64,000 nucleotides of DNA, taken from the NCBI RefSeq assembly GCF_001718835.1, contig NZ_CP013444.1, positions 1 to 64,000 of the forward strand. The letters are read 5' to 3'. A model generated the notes under the pieces. That model worked only from the letters and a program-made list of their open reading frames with translations. It did not search any database and was not told the origin of the DNA. Below, piece after piece: positions 54,073 through 63,200 of the stretch (position 1 is the stretch's first letter; each line of letters begins with the position of its first letter). This DNA is from Burkholderia cepacia (lineage in GTDB: Bacteria > Pseudomonadota > Gammaproteobacteria > Burkholderiales > Burkholderiaceae). The position numbers and the translations under genes were made by a program.

Positions 54073-54569
54073 CGCGCGAAGCGCCCGATCGATCAGTCAT
54101 TGCTCTGCGTTGCGAAATAATTTAATTCAGTAGTGCGATTCGTAATAGTTTTTATTTTGATGATGTCGGTTTCGCGCAAAGATTTGAATGATCCATCTAG
54201 CTTCACATACGCCTTGCATTTAGAATGCCGACAAGCTTGCAAGATCATTACTCCGATTTTGAAATTGTTTACTTTTGAATTCGGAATCCTGAGTTTATTG
54301 CGTTGAAATGAATTGATCGAATTGCTTTCGTCGCGCTTGTTTGTTTTTCAAAAATGGCGCGACGAAATACCTGCAAGTGAATCAACAGGCCGACATGTGA
54401 ATGACCGGATGCGCCGTGCGCCACCCGGGGATGACATGCGCCTGCCGCTTCGACAACCCCTTTTTTGCCATCGCGATTCAGGCTGCACGGAACGGGCGTG
54501 AGCATTGCGTTCGGCCGGCGCCATGCCGTTATCGCGAACTTTGAACTCACACGCTTGCGAGCGCTGACG
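54073..54569. promoter_or_regulatory. AT-rich promoter region of the hmq operon
   Basis: About 500 bp, strongly AT-rich to 54360. It contains the inverted repeat GCATT-TAG-AATGC (54216-54228) and a nearby CTTGCAAG palindrome. I do not see a clear lux box. In-frame GTG 54498 is an alternative start for hmqA. Confidence 0.5.
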
Positions 54570-56225
54570 ATGGACGACTTTTGCCGCGCGAATTTGCCCC
54601 CTGCCGAGGATTGGCCGACGTTCGTCTTCGAATTGCCGGGGCTGCAGTTTCCGCCGTTTCTCAATTGCGCCGCCGCGCTGCTGGATGCCGCCGTCGACGA
54701 GCGCGGCTGGGGCGATCGGGTGGCGATCACGACCGGGTCGGGCATCACGTGGTCGTATCGCGAATTGCGCGATGCCGCCAACCGGATCGCCAACCTGCTC
54801 GTTCATGACGCGGGCCTCGTGGCCGGCAACCGGGTGCTGCTGCACGGCGCGAATCACCCGATGCTGGCCGCCGCGTGGTTCGGCGTGGTCAAGGCCGGCG
54901 GCGTCGCCGTCGCCACGATGCCGAAGCTGCGCGCGGGAGAACTGTCGACCATCATCGCGCGGGCCCGGGTCACGCACGTCATCTGCGAAGCCGGGCTGTC
55001 CGCCGAACTCGACGCGGCGATGGCGAGCCTGCAGTGGCGCGGCGACGTTCGACGCTACGACACGGACGACGTTCATCCGCGCGACGGCTGGCTCAGCGGC
55101 TATTCGGATGACTTCACGGCCGCCGAAACGCGCGCGGACGATCCCTGCCTGATCGCGTTCACGTCGGGAACGACCGGGGAACCGAAGGCCACCGTTCATT
55201 TTCATCGCGACGTGATGGCGGCCTGCCACTGCTTTCCGCAGCACGTGCTCCGGCCCACGGCCGACGACGTCTTCTGCGGATCGCCGCCGCTCGCGTTCAC
55301 GTTCGGCCTCGGCGCGCTGCTGCTGTTTCCGGTCAGCGTCGGCGCGAGCGTCGTGCTGTTGCCGAAAGCGGGCCCGGAACAGCTGCTGGCCGCCGTCGAG
55401 CGACATCGGGTCAGCATCCTGTTTACGGCGCCGGCGGCCTATCGGGCCATGCTCGGCCATCTCGACCATCACGACGTGTCGTCCCTGCGCAAATGCGTGT
55501 CGGCGGGCGAGGCGCTGCCGCCATGGACGCGCGACGCGTGGCAGATCCGCACCGGCCTGCACCTGATCGACGGCATCGGGTCGACCGAGATGCTGCACAT
55601 CTTCGCGTCGACCGGCGACACCGGCACGAAGGACGGCGCGATCGGCAAGGCGGTGCCCGGTTACCGCCTTGCCGTCGTGGACGAGCACGGCCGGTGCCTG
55701 CCGCCCCACGAGATCGGCTACCTGGCCGTGCAGGGGCCGACCGGATGCCGCTACCTGAACGACGCGCGGCAACGCGACTACGTCAAGCACGGCTGGAACC
55801 TGACGGGCGACAGCGCCTACCTGGACGAGGACGGCTATCTGTTCTACCAGGCCCGCGCGGACGACATGATCATCACCTCCGGCTACACGGTGTCGCCCGG
55901 CGAAGTGGAGCAGGCGCTGCTGCGCCATCCGGATATCGCCGAATGCGGCGTCGTCGGGCACGTCGACGAGCGGGGCGGCACGCTCATCTGCGCGCACGTG
56001 GTGCTGCGCCCGGGCGTCGACGGCTCGGACGCGTTGACGTCGCAGCTGCAGCAGCACGTGAAAAGCGTGATCGCGCCGTACAAGTGTCCGCATCGCGTGG
56101 CCTATCACGCCGCCGGCTTGCCCCGCAACGAATCGGGCAAATTGCGGCGCGCCGTGCTCCGGCAGCAGGCCAACGGCGCGACGAGTCCCCTGAATCACGC
56201 AGTCCAAAACGAGCTAGCGCTATGA
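54570..56225 (+). CDS. hmqA: Anthranilate/2-aminobenzoate-CoA ligase
   Basis: 551 residues from ATG 54570. AMP-binding enzyme with FTSGTTGEPKATVHFHRD, YRAMLGHL, the GSTEMLHIF active-site segment, TGDSAYLDEDGYLFYQ and the C-terminal Lys region NESGKLRRAVL. It is the PqsA equivalent, making anthraniloyl-CoA from anthranilate. The next four genes match pqsB, C, D and E in order and length, and the sixth matches HmqF, so the cluster is hmqABCDEF of Burkholderia (4-hydroxy-3-methyl-2-alkenylquinolines). It overlaps hmqB by 4 bp. Confidence 0.88.
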   Translation: MDDFCRANLPPAEDWPTFVFELPGLQFPPFLNCAAALLDAAVDERGWGDRVAITTGSGITWSYRELRDAANRIANLLVHDAGLVAGNRVLLHGANHPMLAAAWFGVVKAGGVAVATMPKLRAGELSTIIARARVTHVICEAGLSAELDAAMASLQWRGDVRRYDTDDVHPRDGWLSGYSDDFTAAETRADDPCLIAFTSGTTGEPKATVHFHRDVMAACHCFPQHVLRPTADDVFCGSPPLAFTFGLGALLLFPVSVGASVVLLPKAGPEQLLAAVERHRVSILFTAPAAYRAMLGHLDHHDVSSLRKCVSAGEALPPWTRDAWQIRTGLHLIDGIGSTEMLHIFASTGDTGTKDGAIGKAVPGYRLAVVDEHGRCLPPHEIGYLAVQGPTGCRYLNDARQRDYVKHGWNLTGDSAYLDEDGYLFYQARADDMIITSGYTVSPGEVEQALLRHPDIAECGVVGHVDERGGTLICAHVVLRPGVDGSDALTSQLQQHVKSVIAPYKCPHRVAYHAAGLPRNESGKLRRAVLRQQANGATSPLNHAVQNELAL

Positions 56226-57109
56226 AAATTCTTGGAGCCGCGGTGGCCCTGCCGGGTGCAGCGACCGCTGCGCAACCCTATGCCAACGATTACGCGATCA
56301 AGGCGGCCAGGCAGGCGCTGCGGCAAGCCGGTTGCCTGCCGTCGGAACTGGATCTGATCGTCAGCCTGTCGATCTCCCCCAGCCGGATGGCGGACTCGCC
56401 GTCGATCGCGGGCCCGCGGCTCGCGCACCCCGTGCAGCGCGACCTGCGTGCGCGACATGCGGCCGTGTTCGATCTGCTCGATGCGGACTGGACGCTCGCA
56501 CTCGATCTCGCGCAAAGCCATTGCCGGCAGCTCGGCTATCGGCGCGCGCTCGTCGTTCGCGCGGAAGCGCTCGCGGACGTCGAGCAGGTGGCCGAGAGCG
56601 GCTTCGCCGACGGTGCGGGCGCGATCGTGCTGACGCCGTCCGGCCGTGACCGCGCTTATGCGAGCCGCTACGCGGATCTCGATTCCCCGCCGTTCGCGAC
56701 GCTCGACGCGCTCGCGCCCCGGCGCGCGAACGGCAGCCTGTCGCTGGCCCGCTTCGAAAGCCGGTTCGATCGCGCCACTGGCCGGTTCGACGCCGAACCG
56801 GCCAATGCGCGCGCCGCGGTGCGCGCGGTGGTCGACGAGGTGCAAAGCCGCATCGACCGGCGTGCCGCCACGCTGTTCTGCGAATCTTGGCTGGGCGGAT
56901 GGCCGTCGATCGCCACCGGCGCGGAGGGCGAATTGCCTGTCGACGTCGTCACCGGTTCGGCGGAGATTCCGAACCCGTTCCAGCTGCCCGCGTGGCTCGC
57001 GTCGCGCGTCGCGGATTCGATTTCGTTGCGTGACGATGAACGGACGGTGATCGCCATGACACTGGATCCGTTCCGGCCGCGCATCGCCTGCAGCACGATG
57101 GAGGTCTGA
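56222..57109 (+). CDS. hmqB: PqsB-like non-catalytic partner of the condensing enzyme
   Basis: 295 residues of the thiolase/KAS III fold without its active site. Where KAS III has DINAACSGF, this has DLLDADWTL, so the nucleophilic Cys is Asp-like. PqsB of Pseudomonas likewise lacks it and forms the PqsBC heterodimer that condenses octanoyl with 2-aminobenzoylacetate. It lies between hmqA and hmqC with a 4-bp overlap on one side and 2 bases on the other, so equimolar expression with its partner is likely. Confidence 0.85.
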   Translation: MKILGAAVALPGAATAAQPYANDYAIKAARQALRQAGCLPSELDLIVSLSISPSRMADSPSIAGPRLAHPVQRDLRARHAAVFDLLDADWTLALDLAQSHCRQLGYRRALVVRAEALADVEQVAESGFADGAGAIVLTPSGRDRAYASRYADLDSPPFATLDALAPRRANGSLSLARFESRFDRATGRFDAEPANARAAVRAVVDEVQSRIDRRAATLFCESWLGGWPSIATGAEGELPVDVVTGSAEIPNPFQLPAWLASRVADSISLRDDERTVIAMTLDPFRPRIACSTMEV

Positions 57110-57111
57110 CG

Positions 57112-58218
57112 GTGCACAACGTCCGAATCGCAAGTCTCGCCTGCCGCCTGCCGGCCCGCCAGGTACCCAACGACGATCCCGTCTTCGCGGGCGTCGAGCC
57201 CATTCCGGCGGAATGGTGGCAATTCTGGGGCATCGAATCGCGCCACATGATCGACCCCGATGCCGGCGAATCCGAACTCGCGCTGGCCGAGCGCACGGCC
57301 CGCGACGCCCTCGCGCGCGCCGGCGTGGACCCCGCCGAACTCGACCTGGTGCTGTTCAACATGACGTCGCCGTTCGTGTCGCTCGCCGACGGCCGGCGCC
57401 GGTTCGCGCCGCGGCTCTCGCGCGCGCTGCGCGACCGGCTCGGCGCCACGCGCGCACTCGATGCCGATATCGAGATGGAGTGCGCGAGCTTCGTGCTGCA
57501 ACTGCAGCTCGCCGCCAACCTCATCAAGCAAGGGCGCGTGAAACGGGCGCTGGTGTGCTCGTCGGAGCGCATGTCGGCGGTGGTCGACTACACGAGCAAG
57601 TCGTCGACGAACTTCGGCGACGGCGCGGCCGCGGCCGTGCTCGTCGCGGAGCCGGCCGACCCCGACGGCGCCGACTGGCTGGATGCCGCGTATCACAGCG
57701 ACGCCACCCGCTACGACCTCGTGACGATGCAGTGGCGCAATGCGCAGGCCGCAGCCGACGACGACGCGGAAACCGGCGCCGACAACCCGTTCGGCGTGTA
57801 TTTCACGCTCAAGCCCGAAGCGCAGGAGGCGATCTCGCGTTTCATGCCGGTGGCCATTCCCGACATCGTCGAGCGCCTGCTGCACCGGAGCGGCACCGGC
57901 ATCGCCGACGTCGATGCGATGGTGTTCCACCAGCCTTCCGCGCTGCTCGTGCGCTCATGGGCGCAGCGGCTCGGGCTCAGGCCCGATCAGTACGTGATTC
58001 GCGTGGCCGATTGCGCGTGCCTCGTGTCGGCCGCCGTGCCGTTCGCGCTGGCCGAGTCGATCCGGCAGGGCGTGATCCGGCCCGGATCGAAGGTCGTGAT
58101 TGCCGGCGCGGGCGCGGGCTGGGGCTTCGGTGCGCAATTGTGGCGCTGGGGCGAAACCGTCGTGTCCGATGCGGGCGGTGCGGTCGCCGCCGTGACGGAA
58201 CAGGAGGGCCAGGCATGA
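57112..58218 (+). CDS. hmqC: PqsC-like condensing enzyme
   Basis: 368 residues from GTG 57112 (GGAGG, 8-base spacing). KAS III-type fold with Cys124 in IEMECASF and His273 in MVFHQPS. The usual Asn is not in its standard setting. It is the catalytic half of the HmqBC heterodimer, forming the quinoline ring with the alkyl or alkenyl chain. Confidence 0.88.
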   Translation: MHNVRIASLACRLPARQVPNDDPVFAGVEPIPAEWWQFWGIESRHMIDPDAGESELALAERTARDALARAGVDPAELDLVLFNMTSPFVSLADGRRRFAPRLSRALRDRLGATRALDADIEMECASFVLQLQLAANLIKQGRVKRALVCSSERMSAVVDYTSKSSTNFGDGAAAAVLVAEPADPDGADWLDAAYHSDATRYDLVTMQWRNAQAAADDDAETGADNPFGVYFTLKPEAQEAISRFMPVAIPDIVERLLHRSGTGIADVDAMVFHQPSALLVRSWAQRLGLRPDQYVIRVADCACLVSAAVPFALAESIRQGVIRPGSKVVIAGAGAGWGFGAQLWRWGETVVSDAGGAVAAVTEQEGQA

Positions 58219-59213
58219 GCGCCCGTCTCGTCATCGCCGGTTTCGGCCATGCGCTGCCCGAGCGGATCGTCGGCAACGACGAAGTCGCCGGCATGATCGA
58301 CACCAGCGACGCGTTCATTCGCGAACGCACCGGCGTCGTCGCGCGACGCTATCTCGCCCCCGATCAGCATCTGGCGGATCTCGCCTGCCCGGCCGCGGAA
58401 CGCGCAATGGCCGACGCGGGCGTCACGGCGCACGACGTCGACCTGCTGATCGTCAACACGCTGTCGCCCGATCATCACGACCCGTCGCAGGCGTGCTACA
58501 TCCAGCCCCGGCTCGGCTTGCGGGAGGTGCCGTGCTTCGACATCCGCGCGCAATGCAGCGGCGGGCTCTACGGGCTCGAGATCGCGCGCCACTTCCTCGC
58601 GAGCGGCTTGTATCGCAACGTGCTGCTGGTCTGCGCCGAGGCGCTGTCGCGGCGCATCGACACGAGCAACGCCGGGCGCAACCTGTCGATCCTGCTGAGC
58701 GACGGCGCCGCCGCGCTGCTGCTGCAGGCGACGGACGAGCCGGCGCGCGGGCTCATCGACCTGACGCTCGGCGCCGACGGCACCCAGTTCGACCTGCTCG
58801 CCACCGAGGCGCCCGGCGCGCGACGCCCGCGCTTCATCGACGCGGACGACATCGCGGCCGGCCGCCACCACTTCCGGATGAAAGGCGCGCCGATGTTCGA
58901 AGACGCGACGCGCCGCATCGTCGACGCGTGCCGGCAGATGCTCGACAAGCACCGGCTGACGATCGGGGACATCGGCCTGGTCGTGCCGCACCAGCCGAAC
59001 CTGCGCATCCTCGACGCGGTCATCGAGCGGCTCGGGCTGCCCCGCGAGCGCTGCATGATCTCCGTCGATCAACTGGGCAACATGGCGAGCGCGGCGTTTC
59101 CGGTCGCGCTCTCCCTCGCCCGCGAGCAAGGCCGCATGCCGGCCGGCCAGCTCAACCTCCTCGTGACCTACGGCGCGGGCGCGACATGGGCCTGCGCGCT
59201 CTATCGGAGCTGA
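58215..59213 (+). CDS. hmqD: PqsD-like anthraniloyl-CoA:malonyl condensing enzyme
   Basis: 332 residues with a full KAS III triad: Cys114 in RAQCSGGLYG, His in VPHQPNLRI, and Asn in GNMASAA. PqsD condenses anthraniloyl-CoA with malonyl-CoA/ACP to give 2-aminobenzoylacetyl thioester. Overlaps hmqC by 4 bp and is followed after 5 bases by hmqE. Confidence 0.9.
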   Translation: MSARLVIAGFGHALPERIVGNDEVAGMIDTSDAFIRERTGVVARRYLAPDQHLADLACPAAERAMADAGVTAHDVDLLIVNTLSPDHHDPSQACYIQPRLGLREVPCFDIRAQCSGGLYGLEIARHFLASGLYRNVLLVCAEALSRRIDTSNAGRNLSILLSDGAAALLLQATDEPARGLIDLTLGADGTQFDLLATEAPGARRPRFIDADDIAAGRHHFRMKGAPMFEDATRRIVDACRQMLDKHRLTIGDIGLVVPHQPNLRILDAVIERLGLPRERCMISVDQLGNMASAAFPVALSLAREQGRMPAGQLNLLVTYGAGATWACALYRS

Positions 59214-59218
59214 ACGAC

Positions 59219-60085
59219 ATGCTGAACGCATCCCCCGGGTGGATCGATTCGCCGCTGTACGTGATCGTCAACGACGAGGCCGCGACGCTGATCGAGGGCG
59301 GCCTGAGCGGCATGACGGCGCTCGTCTGGCAGCAGCTTCACGATCTGCTGCGGGATTTCGGCGGCATCCGGCATTTGCGCTACTGGCTGATCACCCACTC
59401 GCACTATGACCATTGCAGCCTGCTGATGACGCTCAAGTCGCGCATGCCGTGGCTCCATGTATCCGGTTCGCCCGACGCGTTCGATGCGTTCCAGAGCCCG
59501 TCGGCCTGCCGCACCATCCGCCAGCTCGACGAGCACGCGTCACGGTCGTGGGAACCCGCCGCCGGCGCCGATTTCACCGAGTTGTCCGACCTGCCGTTCT
59601 ACCCGGTCAATCCGGGCGCGCAGCTCGATATCGGCGACGGGATGCAGATTCGCACGATCGCGCTGCCGGGCCACAGCCGTTGCCAGTTCGGCTACTACTG
59701 CCCGCAACTGGACATCGGTTTCGTGTCGGATGCGCTCGGCGAGTTTCAGGACGCCTCCCACTGGCTGCCGCTGGTCTTCCAGGACCTGTTTGCGTACCGG
59801 CACTCGCTGGACGTCATCGAACAGCTGCATGCCCCGCGGCTTGCCCTGGGGCACCACGGCATCCTCACCGGCGAGCTCGCCCGGTCGGCCGCACGGCATG
59901 CGCTCGCGTGCCTCGATGCACGCGAGGCCGACGCACGCGCGGTTCGCGGCAACGCCGCCGCCACGCATGCACTGGCCCACCAGTGGACGGCCCGTTACGC
60001 GGCAAGAAGCGAAAAGGTCGTGCCGCGTTTCCTGCACCTCAAAAGCATGACGCACATGATCGACCTGTTCCATCGCGCCGAATAG
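59219..60085 (+). CDS. hmqE: PqsE-like metallo-beta-lactamase-fold thioesterase
   Basis: 288 residues. Di-metal motif THSHYDH (His60, His62, Asp64, His65) and further ligands in LPGHSRCQFG, VSDALGEF and ALGHHGIL. PqsE hydrolyses 2-aminobenzoylacetyl-CoA and, in Pseudomonas, also affects the RhlR regulator. GGAG precedes ATG 59219. The 147-bp gap to hmqF holds no evident promoter. Confidence 0.88.
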   Translation: MLNASPGWIDSPLYVIVNDEAATLIEGGLSGMTALVWQQLHDLLRDFGGIRHLRYWLITHSHYDHCSLLMTLKSRMPWLHVSGSPDAFDAFQSPSACRTIRQLDEHASRSWEPAAGADFTELSDLPFYPVNPGAQLDIGDGMQIRTIALPGHSRCQFGYYCPQLDIGFVSDALGEFQDASHWLPLVFQDLFAYRHSLDVIEQLHAPRLALGHHGILTGELARSAARHALACLDAREADARAVRGNAAATHALAHQWTARYAARSEKVVPRFLHLKSMTHMIDLFHRAE

Positions 60086-60232
60086 CCGTATCCGGATGTC
60101 CGCGTGCGACAGGCGGCGACAAGCGATCGAAACGATCGAGACGCCGCCTTCGGATTCCCGCCGCGGCAACGCACGGGCGCCGGCCGGTGCGGGGCCCCTG
60201 CTCGCTGTTTTCATTCCTCTTCCGACGACATC

Positions 60233-63200
60233 ATGACCACTGCGACCTTGCCGACTACGCTTGGCGAATTGCTTCAGAACCGCGCCGCCACACGCGGCGA
60301 CCACACCGCCTACGTGTTCCTGAGCGGGCCGCCCGAGCAGGAACGGGCCGAATCGATGACCTTCTCCGAGCTCGACGCGCGCGCCCGCCGGGTCGCCGCG
60401 CTGCTGCGGCAGAACGCGGTCGACGTCGGCGACCGGGTGCTGCTGCTGTGCCGGCCGGGCCTCGATTACGTCGGCGCCTTCATGGGGTGCCTGTATGCGG
60501 GCGCGATCGCGGTGCCGGCCTACCCGCCGCGCAACAAGCAGCATATGGTGCGGATCGCCGGCATCGTCGAAAATGCGGGCGCCGACACGATCCTGTGCTC
60601 GCCCGACGACCTGGAACGTTGCACGACCTGGCTCGCCGATACCGACGCGTCCGGCAGCACGCTGCTCGACGTCGGTGCCGCCGAAGCGGTGCCGCCCCTG
60701 CACGCGCCGGCCGGCGTGCAGCCGTCCCACATCGCGTTTCTGCAATACACGTCGGGGACGACGGGCACACCGAAGGGCGTGATGGTGTCGCACGGCAACC
60801 TGATGCACAACCTGGGGCTGATACGCGAATGGCTTGCGTATGACGAGTCGAGCACGATCGTCAGCTGGCTGCCGCCGTATCACGACATGGGCCTGATCGG
60901 CGTGATCCTGACGTCGCTGTATGGCGGCTTCCGCAGCGTGCTGATGGCCCCGGAACGGTTCATCCAGCATCCGTACCTGTGGCTGCGCGCGATCAGCCAG
61001 TACCGCGCGGACCTGACCGGCGCGCCCGATTTCGCGTACCGGATGTGCTGCCGGCGAATTTCCGACGAACAGCTGGCGACGCTCGACCTGTCGTGTATTC
61101 GGACGGCCTATAACGGCGCCGAATCCGTGCGCGCCGGCACCTTGTCGGATTTCGCCAAGCGCTTCGCGGCAGCGGGCTTCGCCGCCGGCGGCTTCCTGCC
61201 GTGCTACGGGCTCGCGGAGGGCACGCTGTACGTCGCCGGCCGCACGGCGCAGCAGCCGATCAGGACGGTTTGCGCCGACCAGGCCGCGCTCCAGCGGCAA
61301 TCCGTGGTGATCCGCGGCGAGTTCGCGGGGGTCTCGCCGGCGCCGCTCGATCGCCCGGGCGAGCGGGTGCTGGTGGGCGTGGGCCGCCCTGCCGGCGACC
61401 AACGCGTGGTCGTGCGCGACCTGGAGACCAACGCCCGGTGCGACGACCGGACCATCGGCGAAATCTGCGTGGCCGGCCCGAGCGTCGCCGCCGGCTACTG
61501 GCGGCTGGACGAGCAGACGCATTCGACCTTCCGTCACACGCTGGCCGGCGACCGGGACCAGGCATTCATGCGCACCGGCGATCTCGGCTTCATTCTGGAT
61601 GACGAACTGTATGTCACCGGCCGGCTCAAGGACATGGTGATCCTCGCCGGCCGCAACTACTACTCGGAAGACATCGAGTACGCGCTGATCGTCGGCGTGC
61701 CGGAACTGGTGCCGAACGGCTGCGCGGCCTTCATGGACGACCAGGCCGACGCGGAACGCCTGATCGTCGTGGCCGAAGTCGAGCGCACGCAGCGCAAGGG
61801 CAATCTCGACAGCTTCATCGACGCGATTCGCCAGGCGATTTGGAACCGCCTCGACATCGGGCCGAGCAGGATCGTGCTGGTGTCGCCCGGCAGCGTGCCG
61901 AAGACGTCGAGCGGCAAGGTGCGCCGCAGCACGTGCCGCACGCAGCTGCACGACGGCGCGCTGACGATCCTCGCGCAGTGGGACGTCGAGACCGGTGCGC
62001 ACACGCCGACGCCGGAGCGCCGGCCGCCGGATCGCCGGCCGCCGGATCGCCGGCAACCCGCGCGCCCGGCCGCCGCCATCGACGCGCCGCCGGCCGACGG
62101 TCGCCGGCAGCATGACGCCTCCACCGTCGACGAACTGAACGACTGGCTCAGGCACTACGCCCGCACGCGGATCGATTCGCGCACCATCGACGAGCGACGC
62201 ACCATTCCGCCGCACGTCGTGCTCGATTTCGGCAACCGGGGCCTGCTCGGCATGCCGATCGACCGTTCGTACGGCGGCCTTGGCTTCACGCATCGCGACA
62301 CGTTGCGCGTGATCTCGCAACTGGCCGCGATCGATTCGACGCTGGCTTTTTTCGTCGCCCTGAACAATACGCTCGGCATCGTGCCGATCATGCGGCACGC
62401 GCAGCCCGCGTTGCGCGACGAACTGCTGCCGAGCCTCGCGAGCGGCCGGATGCTCGCCGCATTCGCGATCACGGAGCCGGCCGCGGGCTCGCACGTGCGT
62501 GCGATCGCCTCCCGCGCACAGCGCACCGCGTCCGGCGACTGGCTGGTCAGCGGCACCAAGCGCTGGAGCGGCTCGTCCGCGTGGGCGGGGATCATCAACG
62601 TGTTCGCGAAGCAGGCCGACGGCACGGGAATGGTCGGCCTGGCGGTGCGCCCCGGCACGCCGGGCGTGCGGATCGGCGCCGAGGAGCTGACGATGGGCGT
62701 GCGCGGCATGATCCAGAATTCGCTGCATCTGGATCGGGCGCGGATCGGCGACGCATGCCGGCTCGGCGACATCGGCCAGGGCATGTCCGTGGCGCAGCAC
62801 GCCATGAACATCGCGCGCCTCGGCATCGCCGCCGTCAGCGTGGGCGGAATGAAGCGCTGTGCGCAGCTGATGCATCGCTACGGGGCGCGGCGCGAGGTCG
62901 CCACCGGCCTTCTGCTGGACAATCCGCTGAGCCGCCTGCGCCTGGGCGAGCTGCGCGACCGCATCGACGGGCTCGACGCGCTGGTCGAGCATCTGGCCAC
63001 CGAGCTGGACCTCGGCGTCACGTTGCCCGAGGACTGCCTGCTGATCGCGAAGATTCTCGGCTCCGAGCTGCTGTCGCAATCCGCCGACGAGCTGATGCAG
63101 TTCCTCGGCGGCCGCGGTTACATCGAGACCAACTTCGCGCCGCAGATCTTCCGCGACGCGCGCCTGACCCGCATCTTCGAGGGGCCGACCGAGACGCTGC